Part shown: piece by piece, positions 8,485 to 15,718 of the stretch
How the letters are laid out: each line of letters starts with the position of its first letter
How positions within the stretch are numbered: position 1 is the stretch's first letter
Assembly (NCBI GenBank): GCA_029265085.1
Contig: JAJUJY010000016.1
Coordinates: 1 to 44,967, forward strand
Direction of reading: 5' to 3'
DNA from: Chloroflexota bacterium
GTDB taxonomy: Bacteria; Chloroflexota; Anaerolineae; Anaerolineales; Anaerolineaceae
DNA length: 44,967 nt
Translations under genes and position numbers: made by a program
Notes under the pieces: model-generated
Told to the model about the DNA's origin: nothing
The model's input: only the letters and a program-made list of their open reading frames with translations
The model's database searches: none

Positions 8485-9540
8485 ATGATTACCGAGCAAG
8501 AAATCCGCGAAGCCCTGAAAAAAGTGATCGACCCGGAAATAGGCCGGAATATCGTTGATCTGGGTATGGCCCGCGAAATTCAGATCAGCGATTCGGGAGC
8601 AGTGCGTTTCACCCTCGCACTGACCGTGCCCACCTGCCCCATGCGCGATCAGATGGCCTATAACGCTCAGGCAGTCTTGAAAGCCCTGCCCGATATCAGC
8701 AGCGTCCAGGTAGATTTTGGGGTAATGACCGAAGAAGAACGCAAAGCGGTCATTGCACAGGCTCAGCCTATTCTGCCCAAACTCAATATACTCAACAAAG
8801 TGGATCAGGTGGTTGCTGTTATGAGCGGTAAAGGCGGGGTAGGCAAATCCTCCGTCACCGCCATGCTGGCCGTAGCGCTGGCGCGCTCGGGGCAAAAGGT
8901 GGGTATTCTGGACGCGGACATTACCGGGCCAAGCATTCCCAAATTATTTGGCCTGCCTGCGGGTGGTCTGCGCGGCAGCGAACAGGGAATTTTGCCGGCA
9001 ATTACGCCGCTCGGTATTCGCATCATTTCCACCAATTTAATGGTGCCGGAAGAAGATACCGCCGTAATCTGGCGCGGGCCGATGATTTCCACCACAATCC
9101 AACAATTTTGGAATAACGTCTTATGGGGACGGCTGAACACCCTGTTGGTAGATTTGCCGCCCGGTACCGCGGATGCCGCCATCACGGTGATCAAAAATCT
9201 GCCCTTGAGTGGAGCTGTCTTAATCACCTCTCCGCAGCAGCTGGCCGCCCTGGTGGTACGCAAAGCGGTGCATATGTTAAAAAACCTGGATATCCCCATC
9301 CTGGGAATTATTGAAAACTTCAGCTATTATCCCTGCCCGGATACCGGCAAACGGCATGAAATATTTGGCCCCAGCCATGCCGCTGAAATAGCAGAGGTCG
9401 CCCAAACTGAAGTGCTGGCAAGACTGCCCATTAACCCTGAAATTGCGCTGAAGATGGACGCCGGCCTGGCCGAGCAAGTTCAATCTCCGGACCTTGAGGC
9501 AGTGGCGGCGCGCCTGGGCATTCCTGCGGTTAGAAAATAA
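8485..9540 (+). CDS. Mrp/ApbC-type iron-sulfur cluster carrier ATPase
   Basis: This 351-residue protein has an N-terminal MIP18/DUF59 domain (about 1-80, with DPEIGRNIVDLGM and PTCPMRD) fused to a Mrp/NBP35 P-loop NTPase with the deviant Walker A GKGGVGKS (115-122), DADITGPSIP and LLVDLPPGTADA. Such proteins bind and transfer Fe-S clusters. The start is ATG 8485, placed seven bases after GGAG; an in-frame GTG two codons earlier is too close. Oddity: where most Mrp/ApbC proteins have CxxC, this one reads YPCPDTGKRHEIFG with only one cysteine. The ferredoxin gene follows, consistent with Fe-S metabolism. Confidence 0.93.
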   Translation: MITEQEIREALKKVIDPEIGRNIVDLGMAREIQISDSGAVRFTLALTVPTCPMRDQMAYNAQAVLKALPDISSVQVDFGVMTEEERKAVIAQAQPILPKLNILNKVDQVVAVMSGKGGVGKSSVTAMLAVALARSGQKVGILDADITGPSIPKLFGLPAGGLRGSEQGILPAITPLGIRIISTNLMVPEEDTAVIWRGPMISTTIQQFWNNVLWGRLNTLLVDLPPGTADAAITVIKNLPLSGAVLITSPQQLAALVVRKAVHMLKNLDIPILGIIENFSYYPCPDTGKRHEIFGPSHAAEIAEVAQTEVLARLPINPEIALKMDAGLAEQVQSPDLEAVAARLGIPAVRK

Positions 9541-9731
9541 GTGCCAAAAAGATTCGATTACAAAGAAAACCATCGCGGGGCTTATTAAACCAATCCGGAT
9601 GAGCTATATCGCATTACGGTATGACATTTTAACCCCAAAATGATGACAATATTCAAGTATTCCGAAAGATCAGATTATGCTATCCTTCTTGCAGGTAAAA
9701 GAATTATTTCACAAAGGAAAGGATAGCTGAC

Positions 9732-9902
9732 ATGGCTTACGTTATTACGAGCGATTGCATCATGTGCGGTGCTTGCGAGGCTGAATGCCCCGAAGGTGCG
9801 ATCTCTGAGGTTAATGGTATTTATGTCATCGATGCAGCAAAGTGCCAGGACTGCGGTGCCTGCGCTGATGTTTGCCCCGTGGGCGCTCCCCAAAAAGCTT
9901 AA
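9732..9902 (+). CDS. 2[4Fe-4S] ferredoxin
   Basis: This 56-residue protein has two complete CxxCxxCxxxCP motifs: cysteines 9, 12, 15, 19 and 38, 41, 44, 48. It is a clostridial-type dicluster ferredoxin for low-potential electron transfer, typical of anaerobes. AGGAAAGGA provides a strong ribosome site before the ATG, and a strong terminator follows, so it is probably a single-gene transcript. A weak promoter-like pair (TTCAAG 9652, TATGCT 9676, 18-bp spacer) lies in the otherwise empty gap upstream. Confidence 0.96.
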   Translation: MAYVITSDCIMCGACEAECPEGAISEVNGIYVIDAAKCQDCGACADVCPVGAPQKA

Positions 9903-9922
9903 TTAGAAATTGTTGGTTTGAT

Positions 9923-9958
9923 AACCGGCTGTTCTCTCAAGGACAGCCGGTTTTGTTT
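9923..9958 (+). terminator. Rho-independent terminator of the ferredoxin gene
   Basis: A perfect 10-bp stem AACCGGCTGT/ACAGCCGGTT (9923-9932 with 9943-9952) with a 10-base loop is followed by a T-rich tail, 20 bases after the ferredoxin stop. Confidence 0.92.
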
Positions 9959-10014
9959 AAAGCCATCTCCGCAAAAACCCTTTGCTTTGAAGCGAATCCC
10001 CGCAGATTGGGGCA

Positions 10015-10023
10015 TGTTATAAT
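10015..10023 (+). promoter_or_regulatory. Extended -10 promoter, apparently leaderless
   Basis: TGTTATAAT is a perfect extended -10 (TGN plus TATAAT). Only six bases separate it from the ATG at 10030, so transcription should start at or next to the start codon. No ribosome site and no -35 are seen. Confidence 0.6.
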
Positions 10024-10029
10024 GACAAC

Positions 10030-10830
10030 ATGAGCGAAAATTCCCCTATCACCTCGATAAATCCACAAAAGCCAGCCGGAACCATTCAAATTTCCTGGCT
10101 GCTGGCAGTCGTATTGGGCATTGTCTTGATTGGTGCAGGTCTTGGCGCAGGATATGGAATTTGGGGTACCCAGGTCAGTGTGCTGGAAGCCCGCATTCAG
10201 GAGGCCGAATCTACTGCGGCAGCCCAACAACCCGAGACACAACCCGAAACACAACCCGAGGCACAGCCCGCTGCGGATGAACCGCGCCAGGTCACACGCT
10301 ACACAGTGGACATCGACGATGATCCCATTTTGGGGCCGGAAGATGCGCCCATCACCATCATCGAATTCAGCGATTTTCAATGCCCGTACTGCCAGCGCTG
10401 GCACGACCAGGTGTGGAAGCAGCTAAAACAGGCTTACCCGGATCAAATTCGCCTGGTGTACCGTGATTTTCCGCTCTACAGCATCCATCCCGAGGCTGAG
10501 CCTGCGGCGGTGTCTGCAAACTGCGCCCATGAACAAGGAAAATATTGGGATTTTCACAATCTTTTATTCAGCGGCTCCAAAGAATTAAGCGCATCCACCT
10601 ACCAGGCTTTTGCCGCAGAGATTGGCCTGGATATGGATCAATTTAATCAGTGCGTGTCCAGCAATAAATACCAGGAAGAAGTAAAAGCTGATTTTGATTA
10701 TGCCAGCCAGTTGGGTGTACAATCCACTCCAACCTTTTTTATCAATGGAATTGCATTAATTGGTGCGCAGCCGTATGAAGTATTCCAGCAAGTGATTGAT
10801 TTAGAGTTGGCTGGCAAATTATCCAAATAA
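10030..10830 (+). CDS. Membrane-anchored DsbA-family thiol oxidoreductase
   Basis: This 266-residue protein has a short cytoplasmic N-terminus, one membrane helix (about 22-43), a low-complexity Gln/Pro/Glu linker (about 65-85), and a DsbA/thioredoxin domain. The active site is CPYC (118-121) in FSDFQCPYCQRW, and the cis-proline loop is STPTFFING (232-240). It resembles the BdbD/DsbA-like thioredoxin_4 group, which forms or reshuffles disulfides outside the membrane. It lacks a ribosome site and sits directly after a -10 element. The kinase gene follows after 19 bases and probably shares the transcript. Confidence 0.93.
   Translation: MSENSPITSINPQKPAGTIQISWLLAVVLGIVLIGAGLGAGYGIWGTQVSVLEARIQEAESTAAAQQPETQPETQPEAQPAADEPRQVTRYTVDIDDDPILGPEDAPITIIEFSDFQCPYCQRWHDQVWKQLKQAYPDQIRLVYRDFPLYSIHPEAEPAAVSANCAHEQGKYWDFHNLLFSGSKELSASTYQAFAAEIGLDMDQFNQCVSSNKYQEEVKADFDYASQLGVQSTPTFFINGIALIGAQPYEVFQQVIDLELAGKLSK
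10228..10263 (+). repeat. Three 12-bp tandem repeats coding for a QPET linker
   Basis: Three consecutive copies of a 12-base unit of the form CAACCCGARRCA, plus a degenerate fourth, encode QPET-QPET-QPEA in the flexible linker between membrane helix and thioredoxin domain. Such a repeat can change copy number by slippage without shifting the frame. Confidence 0.8.
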
Positions 10831-10849
10831 TCTGCACGAGGTTTCTGCT

Positions 10850-11512
10850 ATGAAAAAATTCATCGCTGTCGCCGGGAACATCGGCGTAGGGAAATCTACG
10901 CTTGTCCGTTTGTTATGTGAAAGGCTGGGTTGGGAGCCATTTTTTGAGCCAGTTACAGAAAATCCCTACCTGGCAGACTTTTACCAGGACATGCGCACCT
11001 GGGGTTTTCACTCACAAATCTTTTTCCTCTCCCACCGGCTGCGTATTCACCAACAACTGGTCCGGTATGCCGGCCCTGTGATTCAAGACCGCAGCATTTA
11101 TGAAGACGCAGAGGTTTTCGCCCAAAATCTGCACCTGCAAGGGTATCTCAGCGACCGCGATTACCACACCTATCGCACGCTCTACCTGGCAATGGCGGAT
11201 ACCCTGCCCCCGCCGGACCTGGTAATTTATTTACGCGCTTCTTCTAACACGCTCTTAAAGCGCATCACCCAGCGCAACCGGGACTACGAACGATCCATCA
11301 CCGCCGATTACCTGGACCAGTTAAACCGGCTGTATGAAGAATGGATCAATAATTTTACCTACTGCCCGGTGTTAACTGTGCCCGCTGATGATTTGGATTA
11401 CGTTGCTCATTCCAAACATCTTGATCTGGTGCTGCGCAAAGTGCAGGACAAATTAACCGGCAAAGAAGAGGTGGTCTTTTCTGCCGAAGAAGTGAATATG
11501 GCTACGGATTAA
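10850..11512 (+). CDS. Deoxynucleoside kinase (dCK/dGK family), DRS type
   Basis: This 220-residue protein has the deoxynucleoside kinase motifs: P-loop GNIGVGKST (9-17), EPVTENPY (33-40), the catalytic DRS (80-82) in VIQDRSIYED, and the arginine-rich lid around QRNRDYER (141-148). It phosphorylates deoxynucleosides for dNTP salvage. The order P-loop, DRS, lid is complete and the length is normal. GAGG lies about 9 bases before the ATG. A second member of the family lies across the putative oriC on the other strand. Base specificity (dA, dG or dC) cannot be read safely. Confidence 0.92.
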   Translation: MKKFIAVAGNIGVGKSTLVRLLCERLGWEPFFEPVTENPYLADFYQDMRTWGFHSQIFFLSHRLRIHQQLVRYAGPVIQDRSIYEDAEVFAQNLHLQGYLSDRDYHTYRTLYLAMADTLPPPDLVIYLRASSNTLLKRITQRNRDYERSITADYLDQLNRLYEEWINNFTYCPVLTVPADDLDYVAHSKHLDLVLRKVQDKLTGKEEVVFSAEEVNMATD

Positions 11513-11566
11513 GGAATCAAATCCGTGCCAGACTATTTCACTGGCAAGCACAGATTGAATCACAAC

Positions 11567-11597
11567 AAGCCCGGGTGTTTATACCTGGGCTTATTTA
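11567..11597 (+). terminator. Rho-independent terminator after the deoxynucleoside kinase
   Basis: A 10-bp stem AAGCCCGGGT/ACCTGGGCTT (one G-T pair) with a 6-base loop is followed by ATTTATTT. It separates the kinase from the convergent spoVS gene. Confidence 0.85.
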
Positions 11598-11609
11598 TTT
11601 AACCGATAA

Positions 11610-11870
11610 TCAGCGTGGTTCGACAGTCAACTTGATGGCGGTTCTTATCTTGCCATCAATATCTACGTCAACGAATTCAGGAATGCATACCACAGGGATA
11701 CCATCTTCAGCTAAGTAACCCTTAGCCAAAACCAGGGCTTTAATCGCTTGATTAACAGCACCCGCGCCAATTGCTTGAACTTCAGCGCGTTTATGTTCAC
11801 GGATCACCCCTGCAATCGCCCCAGCTACCGCAGCTGTTCGGGAGTTCGCTTTGACTTTGATGACGTCCAT
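11610..11870 (-). CDS. spoVS: Stage V sporulation protein S family
   Basis: The 86 residues MDVIKVKANSRTAAVAGAIA onward match the small, strongly conserved SpoVS family along its whole length (AEVQAIGAGAVNQAIKALVLAKGYL is the core). The fold is Alba-like and members are thought to bind nucleic acid. In Bacillus it affects sporulation, but homologues occur in many non-spore-formers, including Chloroflexota and Thermus. GAAGGGAG lies eight bases before the ATG. It is the gene immediately next to the putative origin and reads away from it. Confidence 0.95.
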   Translation of the reverse strand: MDVIKVKANSRTAAVAGAIAGVIREHKRAEVQAIGAGAVNQAIKALVLAKGYLAEDGIPVVCIPEFVDVDIDGKIRTAIKLTVEPR

Positions 11871-11923
11871 CTTTCTGTCTCCCTTCTAAATGAAATGGAC
11901 AACGACCTGCTTGCGCCCTTCAG

Positions 11924-11952
11924 GGATAAAAAACATACACCATTCTTGTCAA
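11924..11952 (-). promoter_or_regulatory. Possible spoVS promoter
   Basis: On the minus strand a perfect -35 TTGACA (plus 11947-11952) is followed after 17-18 bp by TTATCC/TATCCC, a poor -10. The -35 lies within an inverted repeat ATTCTTGT...ACAAGAAT (11942-11949 with 11959-11966) that could be an operator. Confidence 0.35.
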
Positions 11953-12235
11953 AATTGTACAAGAATTATGGTGGATATACAAGCGATAATTTAACCTTTT
12001 TATATTTTGTAAGAAAATGGATTCGTAGATTCAGTAGGGCCTGTGGATATGTGGATAAACCCTTTTGGATGCCGATTCTTCCCCATTTCTGGGGTGATTC
12101 ACTCAAGCCACCCCCACAAATAGGGTGAATCTGCCCAAAAGTTTTACAAGACGGGCTGTGGATAACTTTTGAGAAGTTTGGATGAATTATCCACAGTTTC
12201 CACAGCAAAAAAAACATCTGGGTTGAGATCAAAAA

Positions 12236-12257
12236 CACCCCCCATATATGGGGGGTG
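12236..12257. repeat. Perfect 22-bp palindrome inside the origin
   Basis: The sequence is CA, six C, ATATAT, six G, TG: perfectly self-complementary over 22 bases. It lies between the left and right DnaA-box groups. It may be a protein-binding site or may form a cruciform. A partial echo (ACCCCCCACATATAGG) lies at 12391-12405 just before the flanking gene's stop. Confidence 0.8.
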
Positions 12258-12273
12258 AAGAGGATATTGTAAG

Positions 12274-12289
12274 GGGGATAATTATCCCC
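12274..12289. repeat. Perfect 16-bp palindrome inside the origin
   Basis: GGGGATAATTATCCCC is fully self-complementary and lies 16 bases after the 22-bp palindrome. Its TTATCC half resembles the first six bases of a DnaA box, so it could be a weak DnaA site or an operator for an origin regulator. Confidence 0.75.
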
Positions 12290-12406
12290 AAAAAGGGGGA
12301 GTTTTCCACAGTTTATACCGTTTATCCACAGTTTTTTGGCATTTATCCACAGTTTTTGTGGAAAACCTCGGTTTGAAATTGGTAAATCTTACCCCCCACA
12401 TATAGG

Positions 12407-13411
12407 CTATACGCCATGCTTTTGCGAATACTCATCCAGCGTCTCTTCAACCGTATCCAGATAACCGTCCAATCCATTAAGGCGCTCTTCAAAATGTTCC
12501 ATATCCAGCATGAAAAGCTGGCAGGCTTGCAGCCAGGCGTTTTGATGATCTGGCGAATCGCCTAAAATAGCAATGGAACGCGTCCAGGTACGCAATAGCA
12601 GCCAGGCTGCTGCGCTGGGTTGGTCCGCTGAAAGTGTCTCAATGGCTTTGCCGTAATAATGCAGCCGCGCAGGGTGAATTTTGGGTTCCTCGGTGCTGGC
12701 GGCGCAGGCAGCCAGGAATGCCGCCTGCCAGCTGGGCAGCAGCGCAGTGCTTTTTTCCTGGTTAATCTCGTCACCGGAAATTAAATCACCCAAACCAGCC
12801 GCAAGCCCTGGCCGGTTGATGGCAGCAGCGCAGCGGGGATATTCCAGCAGAAAACGGCGTTCGGTCAGGGGCGGCCCGGAAAGCACAGCGATGGCATTGG
12901 CAGCCTGCTCCATCACTTTCAGGTAACGCATTATCTGCTGAGAAATTCCGGGCACCTGGCTGGTTTGCAAATCCATCCAGCCCTGGCGGGCACTTTCGCT
13001 GAATTTTCGGGCGCGCAGAATGGTGTTTTCCGGCTGGTCGAACTGCGCACCTGCAGAAGCCTGGGTAAACTCAAACCAGTGCTGCATATCGTGCAGCACA
13101 ATAGGGTTATAGGTTAAATAGGAACCGAGCCAGGGTTCGTGGCGCAGTTTGCGCGCGGGTTGAAAATCTGAAATGGAGTAATGGGCAATATCCAGATGCA
13201 CTTCATCATTGATTTGGATAATTTCTCGCGGGATGATGGGTTGGGCTGAATGTACATACACCAGGTCGATATCTGTTGAACCACCTAATAAGGGTGTTTC
13301 GGTCAGCAGCGATCCGGTTAAGTAAATACAAACCAGACCGCGGTCTCGCCTGCCCTGCCGTTCTGCAGTTTCACGAGCTATTTTTAAGAGAGTTTCTCGT
13401 GTGATGCGCAT
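12407..13411 (-). CDS. Nucleotidyltransferase-fold protein
   Basis: This 334-residue protein has the polymerase-beta-like nucleotidyltransferase signature: IYLTGSLLTE (29-38, GS at 33-34), then DIDLVYVH with Asp 47 and 49, and a third acidic residue in VHLDIAHYS (Asp 74). The helical C-terminal part (about 100-334) is not recognised. Family members transfer nucleotides to antibiotics, proteins or RNA, or act as toxins; nothing identifies the substrate. GGGGAG precedes the ATG. It lies 30 bases downstream of the kinase gene on the same strand, so they probably form an operon reading towards oriC. Confidence 0.75.
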   Translation of the reverse strand: MRITRETLLKIARETAERQGRRDRGLVCIYLTGSLLTETPLLGGSTDIDLVYVHSAQPIIPREIIQINDEVHLDIAHYSISDFQPARKLRHEPWLGSYLTYNPIVLHDMQHWFEFTQASAGAQFDQPENTILRARKFSESARQGWMDLQTSQVPGISQQIMRYLKVMEQAANAIAVLSGPPLTERRFLLEYPRCAAAINRPGLAAGLGDLISGDEINQEKSTALLPSWQAAFLAACAASTEEPKIHPARLHYYGKAIETLSADQPSAAAWLLLRTWTRSIAILGDSPDHQNAWLQACQLFMLDMEHFEERLNGLDGYLDTVEETLDEYSQKHGV

Positions 13412-13441
13412 GCCGCTCCCCTTTCATTACAAAATAAAGAT

Positions 13442-14089
13442 TCAGCCGGCCTTATCCTGGATCGGTAATTCCGGTTGGAATGGGGCCAGGTGAAGTGCCT
13501 GGCGAATTTTATTTTCAATCAAGTTTAAGTCTTCCACGTTGCGCACAAAATCCAGATCATTGGAATCGATGGTTAAGACAGGCACAGAACGGGATTTGTT
13601 GAGGTAAAAATCATCATACGCCTGGTTTAACTCATGGATATAAGCGCGCTCCATGTTTCTCTCATAAGGACGATCCCGCAGGGCAATTCGTTCCATCAAC
13701 CGGTCGGTACTGGCGCGTAAATATACGACCATTGCGGGCGGGGTAATTTTTTCAGCCAGCGCCTCATGAACGCGGTAGTACATTTCCAATTCGTCGCCTT
13801 GCAGATTGATACTGGCAAAAAGAGCATCTTTTTCAAAGGTGTAGTCGCTGATCAAATTCTCGTTTTTGGTGAGCATTTCCGGCACACCGCGCCGCTGTTG
13901 GTGATAACGGCTGAGTAAGAAAAAGATCTGAGTCTGAAAGGCATATCTGGCCCGGTCAGAATAAAAGTTGCTTAAGAAGGGGTTTTCTTCAAAGACTTCC
14001 ATCAGTAAATTGGCTTCAAAGCGAGATTGCAGAAGCCTGCTCAGCGTGGTTTTTCCTACGCCAATGACGCCTTCAATCGCAAAATACAT
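13442..14089 (-). CDS. Deoxynucleoside kinase, second type (SDY variant)
   Basis: This 215-residue protein has P-loop GVIGVGKTT (7-15), EVFEENPFL (31-39), and the LID region RIALRDRPYERN (134-145). In place of the DRS motif it has SDYTFEKD (81-88), the form seen in a bacterial subgroup of dNKs often assigned to purine deoxynucleosides. It therefore belongs to a different subgroup from the kinase on the other side of the origin, and the two may have complementary specificity. Pairs of dNK genes near the origin are also known in Bacillus (dgk/dck). GGAG lies eight bases before the ATG. Confidence 0.9.
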   Translation of the reverse strand: MYFAIEGVIGVGKTTLSRLLQSRFEANLLMEVFEENPFLSNFYSDRARYAFQTQIFFLLSRYHQQRRGVPEMLTKNENLISDYTFEKDALFASINLQGDELEMYYRVHEALAEKITPPAMVVYLRASTDRLMERIALRDRPYERNMERAYIHELNQAYDDFYLNKSRSVPVLTIDSNDLDFVRNVEDLNLIENKIRQALHLAPFQPELPIQDKAG

Positions 14090-14285
14090 GGCTGCTCCAG
14101 TGGTATCCCAGAGAGATGAATTCTTGGGAGAATGTTATGAATTAATATACCACAGATTGACTTCCCGGACCTTTGATCACCTCCGTGAAGAACACGGCTT
14201 TCGCAATGCAAAGCACTCCGGGGTTTTATCCCTATCGAAACTTGCTACGCGTGCCTGGAAAGGCTATAAACCCCGTTCGATGCAC

Positions 14286-14294
14286 TGGTATAAT
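14286..14294 (+). promoter_or_regulatory. Extended -10 promoter of nadK, apparently leaderless
   Basis: TGGTATAAT is a perfect extended -10 element; eight bases separate it from the nadK ATG at 14303. No ribosome site is present, so the transcript is probably leaderless. The rest of the gap (14090-14285) shows no other element I can support. Confidence 0.6.
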
Positions 14295-14302
14295 AAATTA
14301 CC

Positions 14303-15178
14303 ATGAGTGCAAAGATGCCAGTGCCCCAAAAGATGATTATCGGCGTGCATCCATATATGGAGGATGCGCCTGCCGAGGCGCAGGTTATTGCCCGCTTCTT
14401 ACAGGAACAGGGTGTTCCGCAAGTGAGTTGGGGGCTTTTGCCGGATGAAAGCTTACGGCAGCAGCTGCGCCAGGGTGAGTGCGATTTGTTAATTGTCCTG
14501 GGTGGAGACGGCACCATGCTGCGTGCCGGTCACTTGTGCGCCCCGCTTGGCATTCCGGTTCTGGGGATTAACCTGGGGCGTTTTGGTTTCTTGATGGAAA
14601 TCAAGCGCGACCAGTGGCGAGAAAAATTACCGATCCTGTTGGAAGGAAAATACCGCCTGGAACAGCGCATGATGTTAAATGCAGCCTTATGCCGCCAGGG
14701 GCAGATCCTTGGAAGTTGGGCTGTATTGAATGAGGTGGTTGTTTGCCGGGGACAATATGTGCGCCCCATCCGTTTGCAGGCCAGTGTGGATGGGTATTTG
14801 CTTTCTCAATATATCGCGGATGGCCTGATTGTCTCCACACCCACTGGCTCAACTGCTTATGCTTTGGCTGCCAATGGGCCTATCATGCCGCCGGAACTAC
14901 GGAATATTTTAATTGTGGCCGTAGCGCCGCATCTCTCGGTGGACCGGGCAATTATCCTCTCAGAGGGATCTGTGGTTACGGTCAAGGTGAATACCACGCA
15001 CCAGGCTGTGCTGAGTGTGGATGGCCAACCGCCCGTTACGATGGAAGACGGTGACGAAGTAATCGTCCAGGCAAACCATGACACGGTTCAATTTGTTCGT
15101 TTTGAGGACCGGGGTTACTTTTATCGAAATTTGACAACGTATATGGAACAAAATCCTGCTGCAGGTGGAACATCATGA
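14303..15178 (+). CDS. nadK: NAD kinase
   Basis: This 291-residue protein has all NAD kinase landmarks: the GGDGT motif (67-71) in LIVLGGDGTMLRAG, NLGRFGFL, the substrate-binding NE pair (143-144), and STPTGSTAYALAANGPI (178-194). It phosphorylates NAD to NADP, using ATP or polyphosphate. It heads a run of + strand genes: its stop overlaps the B-box gene by ATGA, which in turn runs into recN. The linkage nadK-recN is common in bacteria and supports both calls. Confidence 0.97.
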   Translation: MSAKMPVPQKMIIGVHPYMEDAPAEAQVIARFLQEQGVPQVSWGLLPDESLRQQLRQGECDLLIVLGGDGTMLRAGHLCAPLGIPVLGINLGRFGFLMEIKRDQWREKLPILLEGKYRLEQRMMLNAALCRQGQILGSWAVLNEVVVCRGQYVRPIRLQASVDGYLLSQYIADGLIVSTPTGSTAYALAANGPIMPPELRNILIVAVAPHLSVDRAIILSEGSVVTVKVNTTHQAVLSVDGQPPVTMEDGDEVIVQANHDTVQFVRFEDRGYFYRNLTTYMEQNPAAGGTS

Positions 15179-15699
15179 TTGAAACACCCCCAACAACTTC
15201 TTTATACTGCGTGAATCACCCGCAAACTGAAACGATGTTGCGCTGCAATCGCTGTGAGCGGCCAATCTGCTCCAAGTGTGCCATTTTGACCCCCACAGGC
15301 TACCGTTGTAAAGATTGTGTGCGCGGACAGCAAAAAGCGTTTGACACCGCCCTCTGGTATGATTACTTGCTGGCGGTTTTTATTGGCGGACTCTTAAGCC
15401 TGATTGGTAGTTATATCGCCACCTTCCTGGGCTTTTTTACCCTGTTTATTGCCCCCATTGCCGGGGTGATCATCGCGGAGACGGTTCGTTGGGCGACCCA
15501 AAAACGCCGTTCGCGCTGGTTGTACCGCGCTGCGGCGGGAGCTGCGGCTGTTGGCGGCGTAATCCTACCCCTGGTTGGACTGGTGGGCCTGCTGGTCGGT
15601 TTTGGCGGCTCTTTGTGGGGATTAATTTGGGGCGGGGTGTATGCCACGCTGGTAACCAGCACGGTTTTTTATCGTTTGAGTGGTATTCAAATCCGCTAA
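15175..15699 (+). CDS. B-box zinc-finger membrane protein
   Basis: This 174-residue protein begins with a B-box-like zinc site (Cys12, His15, Cys24, Cys27, Cys32, Cys35, Cys45, Cys48) followed by three to four hydrophobic helices (about 58-170). Similar short proteins with an N-terminal B-box-type finger and membrane segments are common in Chloroflexota and Actinobacteria; their role is unknown. It overlaps nadK by four bases and ends about 20 bases before the recN start, so it lies between two housekeeping genes in one transcript. Confidence 0.8.
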   Translation: MIETPPTTSLYCVNHPQTETMLRCNRCERPICSKCAILTPTGYRCKDCVRGQQKAFDTALWYDYLLAVFIGGLLSLIGSYIATFLGFFTLFIAPIAGVIIAETVRWATQKRRSRWLYRAAAGAAAVGGVILPLVGLVGLLVGFGGSLWGLIWGGVYATLVTSTVFYRLSGIQIR

Positions 15700-15718
15700 A
15701 GCGGGATGGACTGCCGGT

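Larger units (their letters stand above)
11980..12366. other. oriC: Putative chromosomal replication origin (oriC)
   Basis: The gene-free region 11871-12406 contains five exact DnaA boxes. On the plus strand TTATCCACA occurs at 12187-12195, 12322-12330 and 12343-12351; its complement is at 12050-12058 and 12157-12165. Near-boxes lie at 12042-12050, 12302-12310 and 12357-12365 (one mismatch each) and 12196-12204 (two). An AT-rich stretch at about 11985-12020 next to the first boxes is a candidate unwinding element. Supporting context: dnaN 6 kb away, parS 12 kb away, spoVS adjacent, and a rough change in G versus C content of + strand genes. dnaA itself is not in the window. Confidence 0.85.

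Noticed and set aside
12024..12050. TAG trinucleotides before the first DnaA box, like a DnaA-trio element
   Set aside because: The TAG units are not consecutive or in register with the box, so the match is no better than chance.
14160..14302. GTTCGA-containing stretch resembling a tRNA T-loop
   Set aside because: No acceptor stem, anticodon arm or CCA end can be folded around it. No other gap gave a cloverleaf by eye either.
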